NCBI RefSeq assembly: GCF_954871325.1
Contig: NC_088775.1
Coordinates: 37,735,561-37,799,560 of the forward strand
DNA: 64,000 nucleotides
Direction of reading: 5' to 3'
Source: Gordionus sp. m RMFG-2023
Lineage: Eukaryota; Nematomorpha; Gordioida; Chordodea; Parachordodidae
Under the pieces are notes generated by a model, which worked only from the letters and a program-made list of their open reading frames with translations, did not search any database and was not told where the DNA came from. Below, piece after piece: positions 54,239 to 64,000 of this stretch. How positions within the stretch are numbered: the first letter of the stretch is position 1; every line of letters begins with the position of its first letter. A program made the position numbers and the translations under genes.

Positions 54239-55120
54239 CTAGCTCGTGTTTGTTTCCTCAATGTCTTTCAAGGGTAGTCGTGATAGGCAATCAGGTACTA
54301 TATTGTGTTTACCCGCCCTATGTTTTATATCAAAATTGTATGCTCCTATAGCTATATTCCATTTCTGCAGCCTCATAGACATGGAAGTATCTTCCTTAAG
54401 GCCTCTTGTAAAGATGTATATTAGCGGTTTATGATCCGTTATAATTTTAAATCTCTTTCCGATCAAATATTCTTGAAACTTTTTTATGGCAAAGATAATA
54501 GCTAATGCCTCACGTTCGATATTAATATAATTAAACTCTGCTTTTAATAATGCTCTGGATGCAAATGCAATGGGTTTCTCTTTTCCATCGGTATCAAAGT
54601 GAAATAGAACTGCTCCTAATCCCTTCTCAGAGGCATCGGCAGCTATGCCAATAGGCAATTTAGAATTAAAAAAAACTAATGTCGGAGGTTGAGATATCAA
54701 TAGTTTTAATTCATCAAAGCTTTTCTTGTGTTCGTGATTCCATGACCACTCCTTTATATTTATCATCTTGTATAGTGGATCGGCTAAATGCGCGAAATTG
54801 TTTAAAAATTTTCTGTAATAACTGGCCATGCCTAGAAATGTTATGAGTTCGTCATGAGATTTCGGCTCTGGCATATTGATTATAGCTTTAATTTTGTCAC
54901 GATTAGGGTGTATACCCTCTGCATAGATATCGTGTCCAAGATACCTAACGTTGGTTTGCATAAATATGCTTTTTGTAAAATTCGGCGTGAGGCAATATTT
55001 TGATATTCTTTCAAAAACTTCTTCTATATTTTTTATGTGTGTCTTATCGTTCTCACCTGTTATTAAAGGATCATCAATGTAAAATATCACATCCTTCATG
55101 TCTCCGAATATATTATCCAT
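54239..55120 (-). pseudogene. Gypsy-E RT (second part) and RNase H, 293-codon frame
   Basis: RT catalytic motif VIFYIDDPLITGEND, then VRYLGHDIYAEGI and ELITFLGMASYYRKFLNNFA. RNase H text follows (GIAADASEKGLGAVLFHF, INIEREALAIIFAIKKFQEY, FKIITDHKPLIYIFTRG and AGKHNIVPDCLSRLP). It is the longest convincing retroelement frame in the window. Confidence 0.85.
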
Positions 55121-55800
55121 AGTCTGCTGAAATATTGCAGATGCGGTTTTGAGACCGAAGTAAAGTCTCTGGTAAATCTGAAATACCCTTTATGTGTAGA
55201 TGTGGTTAGTATGTCCCTTGACTTTTTGTCTATCGGCAATTGCAGAAATGCTTGCTTGAAATCAATTTTGCTAAACTTCTTCCCTTTTGACAATTTCGCA
55301 ATCAAATCATTTATCATCGGTATGGGATACTTGAAATCTTCGAGCGCCGGATTGACAGTGTCTTTAAAGTCGGCACTAAGCCTGAGACTCCCGTCATCCT
55401 TAAAGACTGGGGTTAACGGACTAGCCCAGCCTTCATCTTTTGCAGGCTCAATTATTTTATCTTGTATCAACCTGTATAGTTCTTTACCCACTATTTCTAT
55501 TCTAGAGTATGGTATTCTCCTTGGCGGTATTATCTTTGGTATGGTATCTTCCTTTAAGCAAAGTCTAATAGTAGTTTTGCAGATGAATTTATTAGCCGTT
55601 TTAATCTTGCAATCACTTATGAGTTTGGTAAGTTTATGATTGTAAAAATCGTCGTCTATGTTTCCTACAAATTTTTTCAAAATGCCTTTAAAAGCGTTGA
55701 GCCAAACTCTGCCAAGCAATGGGCCTTTCGAGCTTTCCACAATAAAGGCTTCCAAACATTTTAAAGCGCCTTCATAATTAACATCAATGGGTGCGATGTC
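55096..55800 (-). pseudogene. Gypsy-E protease end and RT (first part)
   Basis: GPLLGRVWLNAFKGIL is the usual protease-to-RT linker text. RT follows with KIIEPAKDEGWASPLTPVFK, GSLRLSADFKDTVNPAL, KYPIPMINDLIAKLSKGKKF, SKIDFKQAFLQLPID and THKGYFRF. The order is as expected for Ty3/gypsy. Confidence 0.85.
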
Positions 55801-56175
55801 CAGGACTTTGGTATTCCCGTCATAACCCGATAATTTGATGTAAGATTTTTTTGCCTATTTTGTTAGCTTATCTTGTACCCGTATCCACCTTCATCGTCGT
55901 TACTAGGCCGTTGAATTTGAGTACCACTTCATAAGCGTTATTCTATCGAAACCTTCACACAAATTATTTACATTTACTCAAAATTATTAAATTCGGCGTC
56001 TGAATTTATAGAATGTTAAGTAAATATTATCGGGAAGATTTTGTGTTAATATGTATGCTTTGTCGTTAATTTTATTTTTATTTAAATATCTTGTGATTCT
56101 GTCAATGTAGATGTCTATGTCCCCAAGGAACTTAGGAACAGTAGACTCGTCCTTTTTTGACATATTAATTTTAAA

Positions 56176-57241
56176 AAATTTGATATTCTCTTTTTTTTAT
56201 TCTTTTTTTTTAATATATAATAGCGCAGACAATGATTATATAAAGGCTTCAATCATATTATTTGGAAAGTTCGATATTAATTTGATCACTTTTAGAATAA
56301 AATTTATCATATTCGTTGAGCGCGTTATTAATTGTTTTACTTCGTATATAAATTTCTCTTATCTTGAAATAACGGTGTTTTTTTTAAACGAGTTCATCGA
56401 TCCTGAACTTTGAACTCTTATTATTTTTGACCTTTGAAGGTTAAGTAGGTATTATTTATATTTTTTTTATAAATTCAAGTTCATTGACCTTGTACTTAGG
56501 AAAAAATTTTTTATTTTATATTATTTTTTTATTTTTTTTTAAAAATAAATTCAAGTTCATCGACCTTGTACTTTGAATTGTTTTATTATGGTCTTTAAAG
56601 GTTAAGAAGATATTTATTTCGTTAAATTTTATTTTATTTATTCTATATTTTATTTTTATTTATCTGTATTATGTATTTTTTATTTATTTTTTTAACAATG
56701 ACCTATGACGATTATAAAAAAGATATCATGGTCATGACATTGCCTTAAATATTAGCTAACTTGATAAATCAAATAAATAATTGATTAAAAGAATGAAAAT
56801 AAGAATATCATAAAAATAATAAATATATGTTTTATATATTTTATATATTTTTACCTTTCTTTTTTTTTATTGAGAAGCCAGCATGTTCATTTTATATATT
56901 TTTTAGATAGGATCTGCAGACTGATTTATTGGATTTTTATAGTTTTTTTTAACGAAGTTAATTTAGATTTAATGTTTTACATCTTTCTTTTAATTTATTA
57001 TTTAGTTCCTAACTATAAGTAGTGTCGGATCCCACCATTGCCACCATGCTAATATGGTGTAAAAACTAAAAAATCTGATAGAAAATTACTTTATTTTAAA
57101 TTTATTTATTATAAAATACAACTAACTTCTTATTAACCTAATAAATTACATATATATACTTATCAAAAGCAAATAACAATCAATGTAACTATTAGATTAA
57201 TATTATGTAAAGTGAAAGAAACAATATAACAAGTCCGTAGG
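56176..57241. other. AT-rich DNA with a repeated phrase of about 130 bp
   Basis: AAGTTCATTGACCTTGTACT and AAGTTCATCGACCTTGTACT (56477, 56554), plus an earlier relative near 56393, recur with GGTTAAG following. The plus-strand ORF 56111-56413 overlaps the Gag-like text on the other strand and is not supported. Confidence 0.45.
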
Positions 57242-57535
57242 TCAAAACGAGCCATTTAACAACATTAGCGAATATACTTGCTGATTAAATGAAAATACTT
57301 GCCAAAAAATATGATAAAACACGACATAGATGAATTTTTTGTATATACCAGGTCGAATATAATTTTTTTCGAGCCGGGCCCCAAAAATTTTTTTTTAAAT
57401 ATCCGGGCCGGGCCTAAAATTTTGAAACCCGGGCCAGGCCGTAAAAAATTTTTGAAAAAAATATCCGGGCCGGGCCGAAACATTTTTAATCTGGGCCGGG
57501 CCGGGTCGTGCAAAAGGTACCTCTGCAGGTCTCTG
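57242..57535. mobile_element. Truncated copy of the GC-rich-ended MITE
   Basis: Matches 21635-21872, from AACGAGCC through the CCGGGCC-rich part to the end CTCTGCAGGTCTCTG. The left half, present at 20988-21634, is missing here. No duplication was found on the left. Confidence 0.65.
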
Positions 57536-59920
57536 ACATTAAGTAATCACACAGGTGTAGCAGAAGAAACGTTTAGATATCCTTTGCCACCCCCCCCCCC
57601 TCTCCCTAAAAAAATTCATACAGCAATTTTTTAAAAAAATTTGTAATTTATAAATATTTAAACTTACAATAAAGTAGATTGAGTTAAAATCTTGACTTTA
57701 AATAAATCTATATCCAAAATTATTATTTAAATTCAAATTTCTATAAGTTTTGGCGTTCAAAACAGTTAAAGAATATGAAATAAATTTCCTTATTATTTTA
57801 TTAACCAGTTTCACTATGTGAAGTGTCATGGAAACGTAAGACTTATCAGGGTTGGAGAAGATATCTTAAAAGAAATACCCGTTTTTTTTAAAATAAAATC
57901 TTTGAAAATTTACATAACATTTTTATAAAAATTGTGAAATTATTAATAGTTTTTATAAATTTTTTAAAAAATATTTCAAAAGTTAAATTGACGTTGCTTA
58001 AAATTACATTCTAAAATTGGAAATTTATAACCATTAAATTTTATGTTCATTTATTATTTTTGATATCCCGTTTGACGAACAGCAGCCCAATAATAACTTC
58101 TAAATTCATCCTACACTGCTTAGAAATCTTTTACCATTTTACCCATAGTCCTAACGCGTCACCTTTAGCTATATTTGAGATAAAAATACGTTTCCAATTT
58201 CATCATCAACTTACAAGAATTGAACTATGGGACGGTAAATTATTCAACTCTATATCTTCCTTGATATAATGCCGCTTGCCCCTTTTTTTCCTAATGCGCC
58301 ATAAAAGACCTTATATCATGGATCAAAATAGTGCTGATGCTTTTTAAATATTAATCTCTCTCATCTCATTTCAAGAAACCAGTGATGTCCGAGATATATT
58401 TTATTTTTACATTACATTTATAACCATACTATATAAAAATCCCCCATTGTTAATTTTTATATCAATTAAGATTAGAATCAATTACAAAAAAATGGTCAAA
58501 ATTATAAGATAAAATGATTTTTAGAAAAATATTTTTGCGCTTAGCCAACTTCACGGAGATTCTGATAAAAAAATTGCATATAAAATTAAATAGTCGTATA
58601 AAAAGATACACCAAAAATCGCATGTTTTTTCTCCCCCCCCCCCTAAATAAATGCTGGCCATTACGAAAAATTTGAGCCGGGCTTAAGATATTAACGGGCC
58701 TGACACTCTTTTTGCTTTAACAATAAATCTATCAATTCTAAAAATAATTTTATAAAATTTAGATTGAGAAAGGTAAATTAAAAATGTTCTCTGCAAATTT
58801 CATCAACAGAGTCCAAAGTTATGCACATTAAAAGTTGGATACACAAAATTCAAGCTTTACATGGAAAAATTCATTTTATTATTAAACTTTACAATTCAAC
58901 AAAAACATCAACATTTAAAATTAATGAGCCAAAAGTTGTACTAGTTATCGATTGGCTGCAACTAGTTTTTTTCCTCATTGGTACATCCATCATTTTGTAG
59001 ATTTATCGGTATGTACAACTTCGCATCTATGAAACATATGAAATGAACTAACTTCTGATAGTAGAAATTGTTTGGTACGTACTAGACAGGCAATCACAAT
59101 TCAGCTGCAGCTTTTGTGGATAATTTAATGCGCTGAAGTTGTAGAAATACCAATTTCTATGGATACTTCAAATTCTTCTGCGGGTGCCAGGTCGGTCATC
59201 AACATTATTCCATGGTACGATATGTGCATGGATAACTTTGGACCGTGTTGATAGAATTTGAAGAAAACAAAATTTTATCCCTCTTTCAATCTATATATTG
59301 AATTATTTTTAGAATTGTCAGATTTATTGCCGAAGTAAAAAGGGTATCAGTTCAATTGGAACAAAGGTATATGTCAATATTTTGTGCCTGATTTCGTTAA
59401 TCAGAATAATAGCTATGAGCTAGCAAATAAAATGGCCCGGCGGCAACAACATTAATAAAAATGCTCGACCCATGGCAAAAATATACTAATATTGTATTTC
59501 TTCCTTTTTTTAGTTGGCTCAAAAATATTACATTTCCGTTTCCTATTTTTTTTTACCAGATTTGAATATCAAATAAAAAAATGAATAAAAAAAATGGGAT
59601 AGGAATACATTTCATATAATATTTTTATAGTAAATCTAATATAATAATGCTAATATTAAAATATTAGGTTTGAGCTATATTTCCTAATTGAATATCATAG
59701 TCGGACGTTGACTGAGACATTTTTGCCACCGGGCTGGGTTTTAGGCGAGCGGGGGTCGAAAAATTGATTCGGAGAGTCCCTTAGTCTTGATTACAGCAAA
59801 AAAAATAAAAAAAATTTCCATAAATTTAAGACGCAATACATTAAATATAAATATTTCGGACTCTTTTTTTATTATTGTTAATTATTATTTAACATCTATC
59901 ATGTACAAAAAATATGGTTT
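57536..59920. other. Long AT-rich stretch without recognised genes
   Basis: There are C runs at 57590-57600 and 58632-58642. The 69-codon frame 58060-58269 is unrecognised. Phrases GGCCCGGCGGCAAC (59433) and GCCACCGGGCTGGG (59726) are a loose inverted pair that might mark a decayed element. Confidence 0.35.
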
Positions 59921-60539
59921 ATAATACAAAAAATAAATAATACAAAAAATAAATAATACAAAAAATAAATAATACAAAAAATAAATAATACAAAAAATAA
60001 ATAATACAAAAAATAAATAATACAAAAAATAAATAATACAAAAAATAAATAATACAAAAAATAAATAATACAAAAAATAAATAATACAAAAAATAAATAA
60101 TACAAAAAATAAATAATACAAAAAATAAATAATACAAAAAATAAATAATACAAAAAATAAATAATACAAAAAATAAATAATACAAAAAATAAATAATACA
60201 AAAAATAAATAATACAAAAAATAAATAATACAAAAAATAAATAATACAAAAAATAAATAATACAAAAAATAAATAATACAAAAAATAAATAATACAAAAA
60301 ATAAATAATACAAAAAATAAATAATACAAAAAATAAATAATACAAAAAATAAATAATACAAAAAATAAATAATACAAAAAATAAATAATACAAAAAATAA
60401 ATAATACAAAAAATAAATAATACAAAAAATAAATAATACAAAAAATAAATAATACAAAAAATAAATAATACAAAAAATAAATAATACAAAAAATAAATAA
60501 TACAAAAAATAAATAATACAAAAAATAAATAATACAAAA
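59921..60539 (+). repeat. 16-bp satellite, about 38 copies
   Basis: The unit AATACAAAAAATAAAT is repeated without visible variation for about 620 bp. Because 16 is not a multiple of 3 and the minus-strand unit contains no stop in any frame, all three minus frames stay open (up to 219 codons). These are not genes. Confidence 0.95.
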
Positions 60540-62070
60540 GACAAATTATATTTTAAAATTAATAACTTATATCATTATAAATAGGGTACATAATATGTGT
60601 ATTTTTTTTAAAAAAAAATATATGCTTCTGATGTCTAGATAGCTATAAAAAATTAGGCTGCAGTATATTTAACCCAGTTATTGTGAATTAAGCGTCAGGA
60701 ATTTTTTGAATTCGTTTGAGAGCTGAGGTGGCAAGGGCAAGGAATTTTGATTTTTATGTTTCAAGGAATTAAAGCAACACTCTTTCAACGAGTAAACTAG
60801 ATATAAAAAAAATATATAAGAATTTGAAATAAATAAAATGTGACAGGCAAAATATGTACCGCCTAGTGAAGGTAACCGGATATGATCCGTTAGCACAAAT
60901 TAGTTTTTAAAATTCGTATTAGTTTCCGAATACACAGGAAAAACACTATTCAAATTTTATTCATTTAATTCGAGAATTAATTCGCTCATTATTTGTTATT
61001 TTTATATTTCCTCAAAAAGGAAACTAATGTTTATTTTATATTTGTAAGGTCGGCTATGGGAGGGGTGATTACCCGCCGACCAATAATTTGGTCGGGCTAA
61101 AAGTTTTAAGCATTGGGTGCAAAGGTATAAAAAATTTTAAAACAAAGACGGGGAAGGTGAATAATATTTTTTGGCGTAATGAGCAAAAGGGGCTTAAATT
61201 TATTTCGTAGGTTATAATAAAAATAAAATATACAAAAATGCAACCGATTAATTAAAATTACAAGTGAGATTTTATTAGACAATGGGTAGGCCAGTCGGAT
61301 TATAAACCCACCCTATATAGACCTTTAATTCACATAAAACTATCCTGGAATTCAATAGACCAATAAAAATATAGCTGGAAAAAGAAGGAAATAAGATATT
61401 ATATGTATAATTTGTTTTTATATATATTTTTTTTAAATATACATATTAGACAATAAAACATTAAGTAACGAATAACGCAAAAAGTAGCGCAGTTACTTGA
61501 TTCTTTTTTTTAAAAAAATAAGCCCTTAGTGATGATGCCATTTTTGAAATGCGTTATTATCTGGCCCTAATTTGGTAAAATTTTAAAACCATTCAATAAG
61601 GTCTTTAAGCACTAGATACAATTTTCCCTGAAAAAACATCCATTAAACCTTTCTTATCTCTTGGGAATAAATAGACGTTTATTTAAGTGGATTATGAATC
61701 TAATTGAACGACTGTTGATGATGAAGGTAAATTTTTATTATTTTCAGTAAAATATTTAAATATCTTCTTATATTACTTTGTGACTTAATACTTGTATATA
61801 AACTATAATATTTTTAATCATTGACCCTTGAATAAGATTATTAGTCGTTAGAGTAAATTGATATTATCTAATGTTTATTAAATGAAATGTAGAGTAGTTT
61901 AATATAAAAACCATAATATTAAATCTATTTTTCCTTAAATTTTTATAAGTATGTTTGGAAGGAGAATCATTTATATTCTACTTCTTTCATTACAATACTC
62001 ATTGCTAAACACATATATATGGCTCGGATATAGTTCCACCCTTATAAAACTTTATATCTGGATTACAAGG
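60540..62070. other. AT-rich DNA
   Basis: The minus frame 60896-60678 and the first part of plus frame 61951-62259 are unrecognised. No RNA gene or element boundary was seen before 62071. Confidence 0.4.
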
Positions 62071-62344
62071 TGTTATATATTCAAATTTGTACTATTATTT
62101 CATTTTTGCTTTTTGACTTACGATTCAACCTTTTACGATTTAACCTTTTACAATTCAACTTTTTACAATTCAATTTTATATAATTTAATTTTTTTAACTT
62201 TATCTATTATTACTTTTGTTTTTCGTTTTGATTATATGTATTCTAATTTATATTTTTAGATAATATATATAGTATTTGGATGAACATTTTTTAATAATAA
62301 TAATAATAAATAAAATATATTTTTTCATTTTCGTTTTCTCTACA
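62071..62344 (+). repeat. Left LTR of the 62-kb element
   Basis: Starts TG and ends CA. The first 220 bases match 63411-63200 reversed, including TTTGCTTTTTGACTTACGAT and short CAATTC..TTTTA repeats. The TG...CA ends and the adjacent primer-like site support an LTR. Confidence 0.65.
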
Positions 62345-62361
62345 TGGTGCCCGGGTGAGGA
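62345..62361 (+). promoter_or_regulatory. Candidate primer-binding site, elongator tRNA-Met-like
   Basis: TGGTGCCCGGGTGAGGA abuts the LTR end CTACA. It resembles the complement of a eukaryotic elongator tRNA-Met 3' end. The assignment is tentative. Confidence 0.4.
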
Positions 62362-62779
62362 TGGCAAAAAAGACTCGCCAACGTGCAATTTTTTTTTTAC
62401 TCACTGCCAGCCCTTAACATGGTGGCAGCGGAATTTACAATTTTAAAATCTTTAAAATTTATTTTTTTTCCACAAAATAAATGTTATTTAGATCAAATGG
62501 ATCAATCAACAATGAGGAGAATTGTTAAACTAGATATCAAACTAGACGAAGCTATCATGGATAATGGAGTTGTTATAATATGAACTTACAAACTTACAAG
62601 AACCAATATGATAGTTAGACAATAGGTTATGAATTCTATGTAGTAAAACCAATGATGATTTATAAAATATTCTAAATCCAAGTAAAAAAAGAAAAGTTAT
62701 TATATAATCCAATATACTTAATAAAATAACTGAATAAATTAAATATTATAAATCAGTCATAATGAACATATATGAATAA

Positions 62780-63250
62780 AAATATTTACTTAATAATGAA
62801 TTAACAGTCAAATTTCTTGATGACCTACCCATTGATATTTTTCGTATTTTGATTTCTTAAATGTGGGAATTAACTAAATTACCTAAAGATAAATTCTTAG
62901 CCACAATTAAAAAATATTACGTAAATAGGCCATATTTAATTCAATTCCCGGATCATTATAGATTTCATATTGATAAAATTCAGTCTGAAAAAAATTATAA
63001 TACTAGTGACATAGGTAATTATAATAATAATGATTATAAATCTAATGAGCATTTTAAAAACAACTTTGGACGAAACTTTATTAAAAGATATGATATTAAT
63101 TATAATAAAAATTGCAATTTTAGATATTATGAAAATTATAATTATAGAGACTACCGAAATTTTAACTTTAGAGGTCATAACTGTAAATCCCATGATATGA
63201 AAAATGTTCATCCACATACTATATATATATTATCTAAAAATATAAATTAG
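62780..63250 (+). pseudogene. Gag-like segment, Asn/Tyr-rich
   Basis: VKFLDDLPIDIFRILIS resembles the Gag phrase FL..LP, followed by LTKLPKDKFLATIKKYY and a low-complexity Asn, Tyr, Arg-rich region. The frame 62861-63250 ends within the inverted LTR arm, so its C-terminus is not native. No zinc knuckle was seen. Confidence 0.4.
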
Positions 63251-63411
63251 AATACATATAATCAAAAGGAAAAACAAAAGTAATAATAGGTAAAGTTATA
63301 AAAATTAAATTATATTAAATTGAATTGTAAAAAGTTGAATTGTAAAAGGTTGGTTGAATTGTAAGTCAAAAAGCAAAAATGAAATAACAATACAAATTTG
63401 AATATATAACA
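63200..63411 (-). repeat. Inverted partial LTR copy of the 62-kb element
   Basis: The reverse complement of about 62071-62291, from TGTTATATATTCAAATTTGT to TGGATGAACATTTT. Confidence 0.7.
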
Positions 63412-64000
63412 TTCTCCTTCTTCTAAAAAGCCTTCACATAAGTTTAATTATATTATCATAGTTAGTTTGTTGTCCAAGTGGATTATCGTTTTGACCATTA
63501 AGTTGTTTCATAAGTCATCATATCGTTGGCTTGTCCAAATGGTTTATTGTGTTTGTACGTTGTTTTGTTTAAATCGTAAGCTTGATTTCCTTATCGTAAG
63601 TTGTCCTTATAAATCGTGAATTTGTCATATAGCTTGCTTGTCATACTCAGTCGTTATTATTATCAATTTTCAAAATTGTTATTATCATCAGTAAGTTACG
63701 AATATGAGAAATAATAGTTCATCAAATTGGATATAAGAATAAATGAAGAATGATAAATCAATAAGATTGTTATATAATATTTTCAGCGTTTTCATATTTT
63801 GCGTTTTAGTGTAAGCGTTTTAATATTTAATTTACTTTATGCGTTTTAATATTTATTTTATTTTTATATTTTACGTTATGTAGTCTTTTAAATAAGTAAG
63901 TTTTTGTTTAATTCGCATCGGTCTAGAAATCGGTGTTATATCATTTTTATCATTTTTATATTTTTGTCCACACTTACCTCTTTAAAAGAATCCTTAGAGT
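63412..64000. other. AT-rich DNA
   Basis: Loose repeats of GTTTTAATATTTA (63810-63860) and CGTAAGTTGTC-like phrases (63480-63620). No coding or RNA feature was recognised before the window ends. Confidence 0.4.

Larger units (their letters stand above)
52896..56175 (-). mobile_element. Gypsy-E: Ty3/gypsy element of a separate lineage, LTRs not found (broken)
   Basis: On the minus strand, in order: a Gag-like start (56170-56000, SKKDESTVPKFLGDIDIYID), protease end and RT (55800-55096), RT end and RNase H (55120-54239), integrase (about 54000-53150) and a C-terminal tail (53153-52896). It has longer intact frames than the other elements here, with perhaps four to six breaks. The text differs from gypsy-A to -D (for example YIDD, GLGAVLFHF, HHQQSNGQVERM). 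No direct repeats bounding it were recognised, so it may lack LTRs or have very diverged ones. Confidence 0.75.
62071..63411 (+). mobile_element. LTR-type element with inverted LTR arms (broken)
   Basis: A 5' LTR at 62071-62344 (TGTTATATATTC to CTCTACA) is followed directly by the primer-site candidate TGGTGCCCGGGTGAGGA (62345-62361) and a Gag-like coding stretch. The right side (63200-63411) carries the outer part of the same LTR in reverse orientation. Outer flanks (CAAGG and TTCTC) do not match, so this is a rearranged remnant. The family (gypsy or BEL) is undecided. Confidence 0.6.

Noticed and set aside
55202-55639. 145-codon plus-strand ORF
   Set aside because: It is the antisense shadow of gypsy-E reverse transcriptase.
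59885-60544. Three overlapping minus-strand ORFs of 200-219 codons
   Set aside because: They are products of the 16-bp satellite read in three frames.

Overview
This window is a eukaryotic, very AT-rich and repeat-dense stretch. I found no rRNA, tRNA, CRISPR array, operon or bacterial-type gene, and no confidently identified host gene. Almost every coding similarity belongs to a transposable element: Ty3/gypsy LTR elements, several hAT families, a hAT-related TTF/ZMYM1-like transposase, Tc1/mariner, piggyBac and LINE remnants, MITEs, and large simple repeats. This mix suggests an invertebrate animal or another repeat-inflated eukaryote such as an expanded microsporidian. The sequence alone does not decide between these.

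Layout, 1-16 kb. A LINE 3' end (1-1060) is followed by gypsy-A with two LTRs (1167-5770). Next is gypsy-B, whose pol is flanked by long inverted, not direct, arms (5836-9893). An unassigned block of less extreme base composition (10.3-11.9 kb) and AT-rich DNA follow. A small MITE lies at 14.0 kb, and a weak candidate for a spliced host gene lies on the minus strand at 14.6-15.8 kb.

Layout, 16-26.5 kb. This is a nested stack. A hAT remnant is split by gypsy-C (16814-26148). Gypsy-C carries a hAT-like MITE (17353-17687), a second hAT family (18634 to about 20150), and a third hAT (20837-23725). That third hAT is itself entered by a GC-rich MITE (20988-21872), which contains another palindromic MITE. 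Target-site duplications support most of the joints.

Layout, 26.5-43.5 kb. Protease-like and LINE scraps come first, then a Tc1/mariner copy with TA duplications (28091-29006), a hAT C-terminus scrap, and a piggyBac remnant ending at TTAA (30.4-31.3 kb). A minus-strand TTF/ZMYM1-like hAT transposase (42.05-34.56 kb) is split by gypsy-D (35031-41509), which has a perfect 5-bp duplication. Gypsy-D holds a hAT-like MITE (35899-36748). An exact 278-bp tandem duplication lies at 42.5-43.0 kb.

Layout, 43.5-64 kb. Two hAT copies with perfect 8-bp duplications (43538-44748 and 47436-48778) are followed by a polypurine tract of about 2.9 kb (49.2-52.05 kb). Then come a second palindromic MITE, gypsy-E of a different lineage (minus strand, 56.2-52.9 kb), a truncated GC-rich MITE, a 16-bp satellite (59.9-60.5 kb), and an LTR-type element with inverted LTR arms (62071-63411).

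The most interesting pattern is in the related gypsy elements A, B, C and D. Each has a further coding segment with a zinc knuckle between integrase and the 3' end, in the place where other families carry env. This is most readable at 4825-5343 and 35846-35553.
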